A stretch of 64,000 bases of DNA from the NCBI GenBank assembly GCA_024230295.1, contig JAAERN010000100.1, positions 1-64,000 of the forward strand, written 5' to 3'. The translations under genes were made by a program, and so were the position numbers. Under the pieces are notes generated by a model, which made no database searches, was not told where the DNA came from, and saw nothing but the letters and a program-made list of their open reading frames with translations. This DNA is from Planctomycetota bacterium. Its GTDB lineage: Bacteria > Planctomycetota > Phycisphaerae > Phycisphaerales > SM1A02. Shown piece by piece: positions 25,198-33,109 of the stretch. How positions within the stretch are numbered: position 1 is the stretch's first letter; the number at the start of each line of letters is the position of its first letter.

Positions 25198-25713
25198 ATG
25201 ACCGAAGACGCCCCTGCAACCGACGCAATCAACGAAGCCACTGCCACAACCGAGGAAGTCACGTCACTTCCGTCGGAGTTGTTGACGCCGGAGCCCGAAG
25301 CAGTTCGCGCGGCAACGCCAACAGCCGGAGGCTGGTTCTGGGGAACCGGCCGCCGAAAGGCATCGGTCGCCCGCGTTCGCGTACGTGCTGGAGATGGTGA
25401 ATTCAAAGTCAATGGCCGCGACCTCTCAGAATTCTTCACTGAGGAACGCGACCACAAGAATATCGGCGCTGTGCTCGATGCCACCAAAACTACCGGTGGC
25501 GTCGCGGTTCATGTCAATGTCCATGGTGGTGGCTATACCGGCCAAGCCGGAGCCATCATTCTTGGTTTGGGGCGAGCGCTCATGCGGTACGACGGCTCGC
25601 TTGAGCCGGTACTTCGTGATCGAGGGTTCCTCAGCCGAGACCCTCGCCGTGTCGAGCGAAAGAAGCCCGGTCAGCCTGGCGCCCGCAAACGCTTCCAGTT
25701 CTCCAAGCGTTGA
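25198..25713 (+). CDS. rpsI: Ribosomal protein uS9 with an N-terminal extension
   Basis: 30S protein whose C-terminal tail reaches the P-site tRNA. 171 residues. The conserved part starts at about 49 (GTGRRKASVARVRVRAG), with VHGGGYTGQAGAIILGLGRAL and the tail KPGQPGARKRFQFSKR. The first ~45 residues are an acidic, Thr/Ala-rich extension (PATDAINEATATTEEV) absent from most S9 proteins. ATG 25198 is the best start; the ribosome site is weak, consistent with coupling to rplM. Confidence 0.96.
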   Translation: MTEDAPATDAINEATATTEEVTSLPSELLTPEPEAVRAATPTAGGWFWGTGRRKASVARVRVRAGDGEFKVNGRDLSEFFTEERDHKNIGAVLDATKTTGGVAVHVNVHGGGYTGQAGAIILGLGRALMRYDGSLEPVLRDRGFLSRDPRRVERKKPGQPGARKRFQFSKR

Positions 25714-25722
25714 GTCGCTGCT

Positions 25723-27306
25723 TCATCCCCGAACGAGTGCTTGCTGCGCCGCGGACCATTTCCGCGCCAGGGCTGCTGTCGACTGCCCTCGCCCTGCCGC
25801 CACTTCTGCAAGTGTCCATGGCCTGACGCCGCCCAATCCCCATCGCGATCTCACGAGTTCCTGGGCCTCACACGCCAGTATTCCCACTCGTTCTTCCCAC
25901 CGCGGATCTGGCAACAGATCTTGGTGCGGCATACACGAAGCGAGTGGCAGCCGAGCGATCTGCCCAACACGAACAAAGGCCAAGTCCGCTCTGGGCGGTT
26001 CGTGTTCCGCCAGCATCCGATCGACCGCCGCACGCACACGAGATTCCAAGCGATCTTCGTCGACCGGCATCTGATGCAGAAGGACATCCAGTACTCGGTG
26101 AACGCCAGAATGGAGATAAAGCCGCTGGGCGTCAAGTGGCAGCGACATTGGTGGACGCCCCGACCAAATCTCTATTGCGTACTGCATCAAGGGCTGAAAC
26201 CGCAGCGCAATCCGCCAATGAAGTTTCGTCAACCACAACAGATCTGTATGAGCGCGATCGACCAGTCGGGCAGGTGGTTGCACTGGAAAACTGCGTACAC
26301 ACTCGTGGAACCGGTGCAACACCGCAGCCAAACCACGAATGTCCTGCGCGAGGGTATCTGCTTCGAAGGGCTCAACCTGCTCGAAATGCATGGACGCCGT
26401 CCACAGCGGAAGACCTGATTCGAACACCGAACTCTCAAGGCCTGACGAGTCATTGACACCAATGGCACCCTGATTCGAGAACAACGAAGAGATCGTCTCA
26501 AGTCGGAGTGCACGGTTTCGGAGGAGCATCCGGTGCAAAGTAGGCACACCTACACCGAGATGCGCCGCTACGCGTGACGGGGCGATTCCTCGCTGGTTGG
26601 CTCGCACAGCAACTCGGCAAGCGCGACCACCCAACGGGCCGGACTGCCTCGCAGGAAAGTCACCCCGTTCAACCGCCCGGCGAAGCATCGCACGATGGGC
26701 CGCGGCCGATCGTTCGGGAAACTTCTGTGCAAGTTCCGCAGCGAGATCCGCGAGTCCACCCCCAGAATCAAGTCGATGAGCAGTGCGGAGAACCTCCTCA
26801 CGATCTACGGTTGGCCGCGTACGCGTTGCCCGCGAACAAATCGCCTCTCGGCTCCGCCGAAACCAAGCGAGCGTGTCGGGCTGACATGCCAAACGAAGGT
26901 GGCCATCCGAACACTTCACATAGCGCATGACCAGCCCGTGCCGCCTGTATCGAGCCAGCGATCGCCTCGACACGCCTAGGGTCGTGATCAACTCATCCAA
27001 CAGCAGCGGTGGCTGTTTCGAAGGCATGTCCATGGCGCACCGCCTACTAAGCCGCTGAATCATCGTGACCAAATCTGCAATGAGCGCATCGCCCGGAACC
27101 GATTCGACGAACTCGTCAGCGTCGTGCTTCCAACCGGTCAACCTCCATGTAATGAATTCGACCGGATAGGCACGATCCAGATCTGCCTCGCGGACGAACA
27201 GTTCTGCCGATTCCAGCAGACGAAGAAGTGCTTCCCGCGACGCCCATTCCAACTGCAGAAACAGGTCATCCAAAGCCGCAGAGCGAAATGTCGCCTCCCT
27301 CGGCAT
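25723..27306 (-). CDS. Multi-HTH protein with a sigma-70 region-4-like C-terminus
   Basis: 527-residue cytoplasmic protein I cannot place in a named family. Visible helix-turn-helix candidates are LDELITTLGVSRRSLARYRR (~103-122) and RGIAPSRVAAHLGVGVPTLH (~240-260). The C-terminus (~475-527) has CEAQELVRSRWGL then PWTLAEVAAGRGQSTAALAR, which lines up with sigma-70 region 4 (LRxGL then TLEEVGxxxxVTRERIRQ), but the usual VTRERIRQ helix is degenerate. A middle helical part (~320-440) may correspond to sigma regions 2-3. Its ATG directly abuts the mqnA stop (TGAATG), so it is the third gene of the alr-mqnA operon. A transcriptional regulator or divergent sigma-like factor is the best guess. Confidence 0.7.
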   Translation of the reverse strand: MPREATFRSAALDDLFLQLEWASREALLRLLESAELFVREADLDRAYPVEFITWRLTGWKHDADEFVESVPGDALIADLVTMIQRLSRRCAMDMPSKQPPLLLDELITTLGVSRRSLARYRRHGLVMRYVKCSDGHLRLACQPDTLAWFRRSREAICSRATRTRPTVDREEVLRTAHRLDSGGGLADLAAELAQKFPERSAAAHRAMLRRAVERGDFPARQSGPLGGRACRVAVRANQRGIAPSRVAAHLGVGVPTLHRMLLRNRALRLETISSLFSNQGAIGVNDSSGLESSVFESGLPLWTASMHFEQVEPFEADTLAQDIRGLAAVLHRFHECVRSFPVQPPARLVDRAHTDLLWLTKLHWRIALRFQPLMQYAIEIWSGRPPMSLPLDAQRLYLHSGVHRVLDVLLHQMPVDEDRLESRVRAAVDRMLAEHEPPRADLAFVRVGQIARLPLASCMPHQDLLPDPRWEERVGILACEAQELVRSRWGLGGVRPWTLAEVAAGRGQSTAALARKWSAAQQALVRG

Positions 27307-28146
27307 TCACAACGCCATGGGAGCTGGAACATCGCGATCTGCCACAGCATGCGTTCGGCAGCGGGCCAGAAATGCCTGAAGCCCGTCCATTTCACGGTCG
27401 CCAAACGTGTATCGAATATGCGATCCGAGATACTTGGTCGCGGCCGCCTCGGACCACCCCAGATCGGTTGCCGCTTGCGACACCACGTGACCAATCCGAG
27501 TTCGATTCAGCCTGAATTGACGATCAATGACTCGACCAGCTCGCTGAATTCGCCGTGAGTTCGACGCCTTCCCCATCCACACGGCAAACACGAATGGCAG
27601 TCCGACATGGTCGAACCACGCTTCGCCAAGATCGACTTGCACTGGCCACGCGTCGCGAGTGAGGGCCCCATCGACGACCTTATCGCCTATGAGCATCTTC
27701 GCTTCAACATCGTTCCCATCACCCAGTGGCACAAGCTCTGCAGAGATACCCCAATACTCAGCCAGCAGGATTCGAAGGAGCGCAACAGATGTGTGACTAT
27801 CGGTATCGCAATGAATACGAGATACGTTCTCAACTGGCCCACGCGTAAACAAACGGACGGTCTGGGTTGCGCCACAACATCCAAGCGGTGTTGATGCCAA
27901 CCAAGCAGGCTCAAACGGGGCGGTCAGCAGATCCACCGATGAACAGAGTGCGAGATCCACCTCGTCATTCGCAACCAGATCGATCAACTGGCTCGGCGGC
28001 GCAGGATGGATTACCCAATTTCGCAATTGCTCCAACCCCGCCACAAGGGGACGAGCATTCAGAAAACTGACGACTCCCACCCGGACCGACGAATCCGGCG
28101 TTTCGAGCCGAGCCATCGTCTTCGGTTGTACTTCAAGCGTGGTCAT
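27307..28146 (-). CDS. mqnA: Chorismate dehydratase MqnA (futalosine menaquinone pathway)
   Basis: Converts chorismate to 3-[(1-carboxyvinyl)oxy]benzoate, the first step of the futalosine route to menaquinone. Periplasmic-binding-protein-like fold: VRVGVVSFLNARPLVAGL at the N-terminus, then PPSQLIDLVANDEVDLALCSS, a ALTRDAW block and KYLGSHIRYTFGDREMDGL. From ATG 28146 the protein is 279 residues; ATG at 28167 or 28116 are alternatives and none has a clear ribosome site. It lies 43 nt after alr. Other mqn genes are not in the window. Confidence 0.9.
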   Translation of the reverse strand: MTTLEVQPKTMARLETPDSSVRVGVVSFLNARPLVAGLEQLRNWVIHPAPPSQLIDLVANDEVDLALCSSVDLLTAPFEPAWLASTPLGCCGATQTVRLFTRGPVENVSRIHCDTDSHTSVALLRILLAEYWGISAELVPLGDGNDVEAKMLIGDKVVDGALTRDAWPVQVDLGEAWFDHVGLPFVFAVWMGKASNSRRIQRAGRVIDRQFRLNRTRIGHVVSQAATDLGWSEAAATKYLGSHIRYTFGDREMDGLQAFLARCRTHAVADRDVPAPMAL

Positions 28147-28189
28147 TACTTTCAGGGTAGCGACCATCACCACCGATCGAAGGCCTGAT

Positions 28190-29428
28190 TCAGATCGCGG
28201 CGGCTTGCCATTCCGAGGAAGGCTGCGCTACCTGTGGCCTATTGACGGCCACCCGCGGAACGCGAGGACCGATACCGACGAGAAGTTGATGTGGCGACAC
28301 GCCGCAGGCCTCTGCAAACCCCCGAAGCGAATTGGGGCCGATATCAGTGGCGGCGATTATCTCAACCGCCCGGCCAACAAATGACTCCCTGCATCCACTG
28401 GGCGTACCAAGATCAATGGCAACCTGATCCATACTGACAGCACCGACGATCTGAGCGTTCACTCGGTGGCTACTGCTGGCAGCACCACGCTGCCCAGGGC
28501 CTACTCGGAGAGACGCTCCGCCATGCTCATTCGTTGCACCTGCCGTTGGAGGAATTCCATCCGCATATCCCACAGGCACAATGCCAATCACCGTGTCCTG
28601 CGGCGCCGTCCACACCCCGCCGTATCCCACCGGTGTTCCTGCTGTGACCTCATGAACATGACACACAGAACTTCTCCATGAGATCGCCGGAGTCAGACGG
28701 TGCTCCATGCGAGTGGCGAGATCCTCATGCCCTGGCACACAGCCGCACCAACCCAAGCCAATCCGAACACAGTCCCAGTGATATGCGGAGTCGCGGACAG
28801 TGGCTGCGGTCGCGGCCGCATGAATCAGACATGAATCGGGCACCGGTCCTATCGCATCAATGACCCTTTGGAACCTCTTGTGCTGCTCGCGTGTTGTCTC
28901 GGCATCCCAACCTGCACCTGTGAAGTGCGTCATAATTCCGGCCAATCTGAGGAATGGAGTCCGAAGAATCTTGTCGACGAGATCGCACGCAGATGACGGC
29001 TTCATGCCTCCACGGCACATTCCCGTATCCACCTCCACGTGGACAGAAATTGGCCCCGAGCCGAGTTTGGCCAGTGCCGCCAGATCCTCAAGGATGCGGT
29101 GGTCATGCAGCACCAACTCCACGTGGCCTCGCTGAACCGCTGAAGCCAGCGGATGTATTGGTGAGAGAGACCGAACCGGGGCAAGAAGCAGGATCGGTAC
29201 AGCCGATCTCATCTCGAGAAGGTCGAGCGCCTCTTCGACACGAAATACAGCGAGCCGGTTCATTCCAGCGTCAATCAACGCTTTGGCGACGCGGCGAGCA
29301 CCGAGGCCATAGGCGTCTGCCTTGACGATGCCACAGCAAGTCGCCCTAGGGGCCGCCAACTCGACCATGAGCCGTGCATTTCGACCGATGGCCGCGAGAT
29401 CGACATGAAGAAGACTGTCCGTATCCAT
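28190..29428 (-). CDS. alr: Alanine racemase
   Basis: PLP enzyme making D-alanine for peptidoglycan. 412 residues, slightly long. The PLP lysine is in GIVKADAYGLGA (Lys36 or so), the domain-interface GMCRGGM motif is present, and the catalytic tyrosine is in GTPVGYGGVWTA. SMDQVAIDLG near residue 345 is the typical substrate-site loop. ATG 29428 sits in a ~100-nt divergent region shared with the helicase gene. First gene of the alr-mqnA-regulator operon. The C-terminal ~20 residues beyond VGIGPRVPRV are a non-conserved tail. Confidence 0.93.
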   Translation of the reverse strand: MDTDSLLHVDLAAIGRNARLMVELAAPRATCCGIVKADAYGLGARRVAKALIDAGMNRLAVFRVEEALDLLEMRSAVPILLLAPVRSLSPIHPLASAVQRGHVELVLHDHRILEDLAALAKLGSGPISVHVEVDTGMCRGGMKPSSACDLVDKILRTPFLRLAGIMTHFTGAGWDAETTREQHKRFQRVIDAIGPVPDSCLIHAAATAATVRDSAYHWDCVRIGLGWCGCVPGHEDLATRMEHRLTPAISWRSSVCHVHEVTAGTPVGYGGVWTAPQDTVIGIVPVGYADGIPPTAGATNEHGGASLRVGPGQRGAASSSHRVNAQIVGAVSMDQVAIDLGTPSGCRESFVGRAVEIIAATDIGPNSLRGFAEACGVSPHQLLVGIGPRVPRVAVNRPQVAQPSSEWQAAAI

Positions 29429-29449
29429 CCGAGCGGTGCTGTCCCGAGG

Positions 29450-29478
29450 TTGTATCGACTCTCGACTGATCCTACCAT
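29450..29478 (+). promoter_or_regulatory. Candidate promoter of the helicase-psuG operon
   Basis: TTGTAT (29450-29455) and TACCAT (29473-29478) are 17 nt apart in the alr/helicase divergent region. Each hexamer deviates from consensus, so this is a moderate candidate. Confidence 0.35.
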
Positions 29479-29526
29479 GAGCCGCATCACTGAATGCGAC
29501 CGCAAGGACGGACGCCCAACGCTTGA

Positions 29527-30888
29527 ATGAACGGCGCCGACCTCATGAGTGAAATCTTCGACACACAGCGATCCTTCAGCGATCTCGGCCTCAAGCCGGA
29601 GGTCCTCTCTGGCATTGCAGAGGTGGGGTTTGAGCATCCAACCCATGTCCAATCCGAACTGATCCCCTTGGCCATCGCGGGACGCGACGTCATGGGACAA
29701 TCCCGAACCGGGACGGGGAAGACCGCCGCTTTCGGCCTGCCAATTCTCCATCTGCTCGAGCCGGGTGATGCCTTCGGCGCGCTTTGCTTGGTTCCCACGC
29801 GTGAACTTGCAATTCAAGTTGCTCGCGAGATGGATGTGCTCGGCAAGAACACCGGTCTACACAAACTCGCTGTGTACGGCGGCCAGAAAATTGACATCCA
29901 AGCAAAGCGGCTCCAGCGGCGACCCGAGATCATCGTCGGCACACCAGGCCGCGTCATGGACATGAATCGCCGTGGCATGCTTCCCTATGACAGACTTCGC
30001 ATCGCCGTGCTCGACGAAGTCGACCGGATGCTGGATATCGGCTTCCGCGAGGATATTCGCAAGATTCTCGGCACGATCAAGCACAAGCACCAGACGATTT
30101 TCGTCTCGGCCACAATCTCAGATGAGATCGAACGGTTGGCTCGAAAGTACATGCGAAACCCGGAGAATCTCTCGACGGTTGACGCGAAGAGCCTCACTGT
30201 CTCGCAGGTGCAGCAGCGGTACGTCACTGTGCACCCGTGGGACAAGCGACGGCTCCTGAAGCACATTATCGAAGTCGAAGATCCAGAGCTCGGCCTTGTG
30301 TTCTGCCGAACAAAGGCAACTGTGGACAAGGTGGCCGGTTACCTCTGCGATAAGAACATCAACGCGGCTGCCTTGCACGCAGATATGCACCAGAGCAAGC
30401 GGAACCGCGTGATGGAGCAACTTCGCGGAGGCGACTTGCACATCGTGGTCGCATCAGACGTCGCCGCACGCGGCATCGACGTGGATGGCATCACACACGT
30501 CTTCAATCTCGATATTCCCGAAGACCCCGAAGTCTACGTACACCGAATCGGCAGAACCGCTCGCACCGGTCGAAGCGGCCAGGCGATCATGTTCGTCGAA
30601 CCCGAGCAAGGCCCTCTGCTCATGGGAGTCGAGCGGCTCACCAACGTCGAGATCACTGAGGTGTTCTACGATGCCTTCGAGCCCGGCCCTGAGCCTCGCA
30701 AGGTGCGTGAGCGACGTGCCCAGATTGATCAGGACCGAGAGACCAACAAGCAGAATCTCAGTCGCAGCGTCAAGCAGGCACCCGATGCTGAATCTGCCGA
30801 GGATGCCGAGCGGTTCCCCGGTGGCATCGTGCCGTCAGCGCTGCCAAAGAAGCGGATGGGTGGGCGGCTCCGCGGCCGCCGACGATGA
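29527..30888 (+). CDS. DEAD-box ATP-dependent RNA helicase
   Basis: 453 residues with the full motif set: Q-motif FSDLGLKPEVLSGI..THVQ, motif I SRTGTGKTAAF, Ia PTRELAIQV, Ib TPGRVMD, motif II VLDEVD (DEVD instead of DEAD), III SAT, IV LVFCRTK, V ARGIDVDGITHV and VI HRIGRTARTGRSG. The tail is basic and ends in RMGGRLRGRRR, as in RhlE/CsdA types that act on rRNA or mRNA. ATG 29527 or 29545 may be the start. The stop overlaps the psuG ATG by 4 nt. Confidence 0.93.
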   Translation: MNGADLMSEIFDTQRSFSDLGLKPEVLSGIAEVGFEHPTHVQSELIPLAIAGRDVMGQSRTGTGKTAAFGLPILHLLEPGDAFGALCLVPTRELAIQVAREMDVLGKNTGLHKLAVYGGQKIDIQAKRLQRRPEIIVGTPGRVMDMNRRGMLPYDRLRIAVLDEVDRMLDIGFREDIRKILGTIKHKHQTIFVSATISDEIERLARKYMRNPENLSTVDAKSLTVSQVQQRYVTVHPWDKRRLLKHIIEVEDPELGLVFCRTKATVDKVAGYLCDKNINAAALHADMHQSKRNRVMEQLRGGDLHIVVASDVAARGIDVDGITHVFNLDIPEDPEVYVHRIGRTARTGRSGQAIMFVEPEQGPLLMGVERLTNVEITEVFYDAFEPGPEPRKVRERRAQIDQDRETNKQNLSRSVKQAPDAESAEDAERFPGGIVPSALPKKRMGGRLRGRRR

Positions 30889-31859
30889 CCTCCACGATTC
30901 AGGTCCATGGTGAAGTGATTGCTGCTGCGCGTTCCGGGAAGCGGATCGTGCTCCTAGAGACCGCGGTGCTGACCTGCGGACTTCCAAGAACCCCTTGGAA
31001 GTCATGCCATGGGCCTTGCCCCCCTTCCATTGAAGCAGACGAACCGCTCAATCTTGCGTGCATGCGAGGCATGATCTCCGCCATCCGCCGCGGTGGATGC
31101 GTTCCGGCAATCACCGCTGTTGTGCGAGGCACACCGCGGATCGGTCTCAGCGAGGATGAACTCACGACGCTCGCAATGGACGCGACTGCCGGCAAGGCCT
31201 CTCTCGCAACCATCGGGAGAAGCATGGCAAGCGGAGCGTCCGCGGGCACAACAGTGTCTGCAACGCTCAGGCTTGCTGCAACCGCTTCGTATGAGGGACT
31301 ACCCCATCCCCGCGTCTTCGCAACAGGCGGCATCGGAGGCGTACACGAGGGGTGGGCGGATCATCTGGATATATCTGCAGATCTGGGTGAACTCGCATCA
31401 CGCCAAATCTGTGTGGTGTGCGCTGGCGCCAAGTCAATTATCGATGCTGGAGCGACAGCCGAACTGCTTGAAACTCTTGGCGTACCGATTCTCGGCTTGA
31501 AAGTTGATCGCATGCCGGGCTTTCAGTGCGATCCCTCAGAATCATCACCAGCAGTCATGCCTGTCGATGCGGTTCGCACTGCTGCCGCAATCAGCACAGC
31601 CCATTGGTCAATTCCGTCAACAGGCGGCGTACTCCTTACTCAGCCCCCGCCGCAAACCTCCAAGATGAGCGTTGAACGGGTTGCCGATGCAGTTCGGCTA
31701 GCCGAAGAAACCGTGACCTGTACAGGGCCAGCGCGAACCCCCGCACTCCTCGATGCCATGGCCCAACTGACCGATGGCGCCACGCTCCGCGCCAATATCG
31801 ACCTGCTGATTTCAAATGCCACTACGGCCGCAGAACTCGCCCTTGCAATTGATTCGTAG
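30885..31859 (+). CDS. psuG: Pseudouridine-5'-phosphate glycosidase
   Basis: Splits pseudouridine-5'-phosphate to uracil and ribose-5-phosphate, salvaging RNA-derived pseudouridine. 324 residues. Recognised from LLETAVL, VPAITAVVRGTPRIGLSEDE, the catalytic lysine in GKASLATIG, ATGGIGGVHEGW, DISADLGELA (metal Asp) and VVCAGAKSIID (Schiff-base lysine). The N-terminal ESTVISHGMP-type loop is altered to ETAVLTCGLPR with a ~10-residue insertion (SCHGPCPPS), so the entrance may differ. ATG overlaps the helicase TGA (ATGA). No PsuK kinase is visible. Confidence 0.9.
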   Translation: MTSTIQVHGEVIAAARSGKRIVLLETAVLTCGLPRTPWKSCHGPCPPSIEADEPLNLACMRGMISAIRRGGCVPAITAVVRGTPRIGLSEDELTTLAMDATAGKASLATIGRSMASGASAGTTVSATLRLAATASYEGLPHPRVFATGGIGGVHEGWADHLDISADLGELASRQICVVCAGAKSIIDAGATAELLETLGVPILGLKVDRMPGFQCDPSESSPAVMPVDAVRTAAAISTAHWSIPSTGGVLLTQPPPQTSKMSVERVADAVRLAEETVTCTGPARTPALLDAMAQLTDGATLRANIDLLISNATTAAELALAIDS

Positions 31860-31873
31860 GATTGGTTTCGGCC

Positions 31874-31882
31874 TGCTATACT
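31874..31882 (+). promoter_or_regulatory. Extended -10 promoter candidate for rho
   Basis: TGCTATACT (TGn plus TATACT) lies about 95 nt before the rho ATG in the psuG-rho gap. No good -35 hexamer is seen, which is common for extended -10 promoters. The leader it implies would suit Rho autoregulation, but that is inference. Confidence 0.45.
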
Positions 31883-31975
31883 CGGTCCCGCACCGGCCTT
31901 GAGGTTGGAGCAATCAGTCAACCCATACGAGGACTTGATCTGGACCGACGCGGTGAATGCGCGTCTAGGCGACCC

Positions 31976-33106
31976 ATGTCAGAAACCTGCACAGGTATTC
32001 TCGACTGGCACTCTCCGAACGAGTGCAAACTCAGGCAGTTCGACAATGGAATCGTGGCGGCCCCCGACGATCCTCTTGTACCGCCAGCTGTCGCTGCGGA
32101 GTATGAGCTTCGCCCCGGCCAGCAGATAACAGCCAGCGTCGTTCACAAACGCCCTCGCCGGCGATCGGGAAAGCGCCGCGGGAACTCCCGCGCGGTCGTC
32201 GAGACTGTTGTGGAAATCGAGGGACTCTCGCCCGAAGACTGGGCTACGAAGAAGCCGTTCGAAGAATTGACACCGATCGATCCGCAGCCGCGACTGAACC
32301 TTGAGTATCCGGGATGCCCCGCCGCGTGCAGACTCATCGACCTCTTCTGCCCGATCGGGTACGGCACGCGGGGCCTCATCGTCGCGCCGCCCAAAGCGGG
32401 CAAGACTGTACTCCTTCAGAATATCGCAGCCGGCATCAAACACAATCATCCTGAGGTTGAACTCGTTGCACTGCTCATTGACGAGCGACCCGAAGAAGTC
32501 ACGGACTTCCGCCGCAATGTGCCAGCCCATGTTCTCGCTTCGTCAAACGACGAAGATATCGAGCGACATATCACGCTTGGCCAGATGGCGATTGACCGAG
32601 CACGCCGAATGCTCGAAGCGGGCCGCGATGTCGTAGTGCTGCTCGACTCACTCACAAGGCTCGGCCGAGCTTTCAACAACTCTCGTCGCCACGGCAATAG
32701 CGGCCGAACAATGTCCGGTGGCCTGGATTCTCGAGCACTCGAAGTCCCCAAGCAAATGTTCGGATCGGCACGCAACATCGAAGGCGGTGGATCGCTGACG
32801 ATCATTGCCTCGTGCCTGGTCGACACGGGTTCCAAGGCTGATCAGATCATCTTCGAAGAGTTCAAGGGCGCTGGCAACATGGAACTCATTCTGGATCGAT
32901 CCATATCCGAGCAGCGACTCTACCCGGCGATCAATCTGGCAGCCTCGGGGACCCGTAAGGAAGATCTGCTTCTGAATCCTGTCGAGTTCAAGACCATCAC
33001 TGCACTTCGCCGGCGGCTGCTCAGTATGCCTCCCCCGCTGCAGATTGAGCAATTGCTCAAAGCGCTCGAGCGATTCCCAGCAAACGCCGATCTGGTCAAG
33101 GGCTGA
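31976..33106 (+). CDS. rho: Transcription termination factor Rho, short form
   Basis: Hexameric RNA translocase ending untranslated transcripts. 376 residues, versus ~419 in E. coli. The RNA-binding OB part is present (TGILDW ... APDDPLVPPAVAAEYELRPGQ), but the N-terminal helical Rho_N subdomain is missing. An Arg/Lys-rich insert (HKRPRRRSGKRRGNS) follows. Walker A is APPKAGKTVLLQ, the Q-loop/R-loop region is LLDSLTRLGRAFNN, and the secondary-site GGGSLTIIASCLVDTGSK is intact. The frame is open upstream to 31862 but lacks an ATG. The TPR-sulfotransferase gene follows after 3 nt. Confidence 0.95.
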   Translation: MSETCTGILDWHSPNECKLRQFDNGIVAAPDDPLVPPAVAAEYELRPGQQITASVVHKRPRRRSGKRRGNSRAVVETVVEIEGLSPEDWATKKPFEELTPIDPQPRLNLEYPGCPAACRLIDLFCPIGYGTRGLIVAPPKAGKTVLLQNIAAGIKHNHPEVELVALLIDERPEEVTDFRRNVPAHVLASSNDEDIERHITLGQMAIDRARRMLEAGRDVVVLLDSLTRLGRAFNNSRRHGNSGRTMSGGLDSRALEVPKQMFGSARNIEGGGSLTIIASCLVDTGSKADQIIFEEFKGAGNMELILDRSISEQRLYPAINLAASGTRKEDLLLNPVEFKTITALRRRLLSMPPPLQIEQLLKALERFPANADLVKG

Positions 33107-33109
33107 CCT

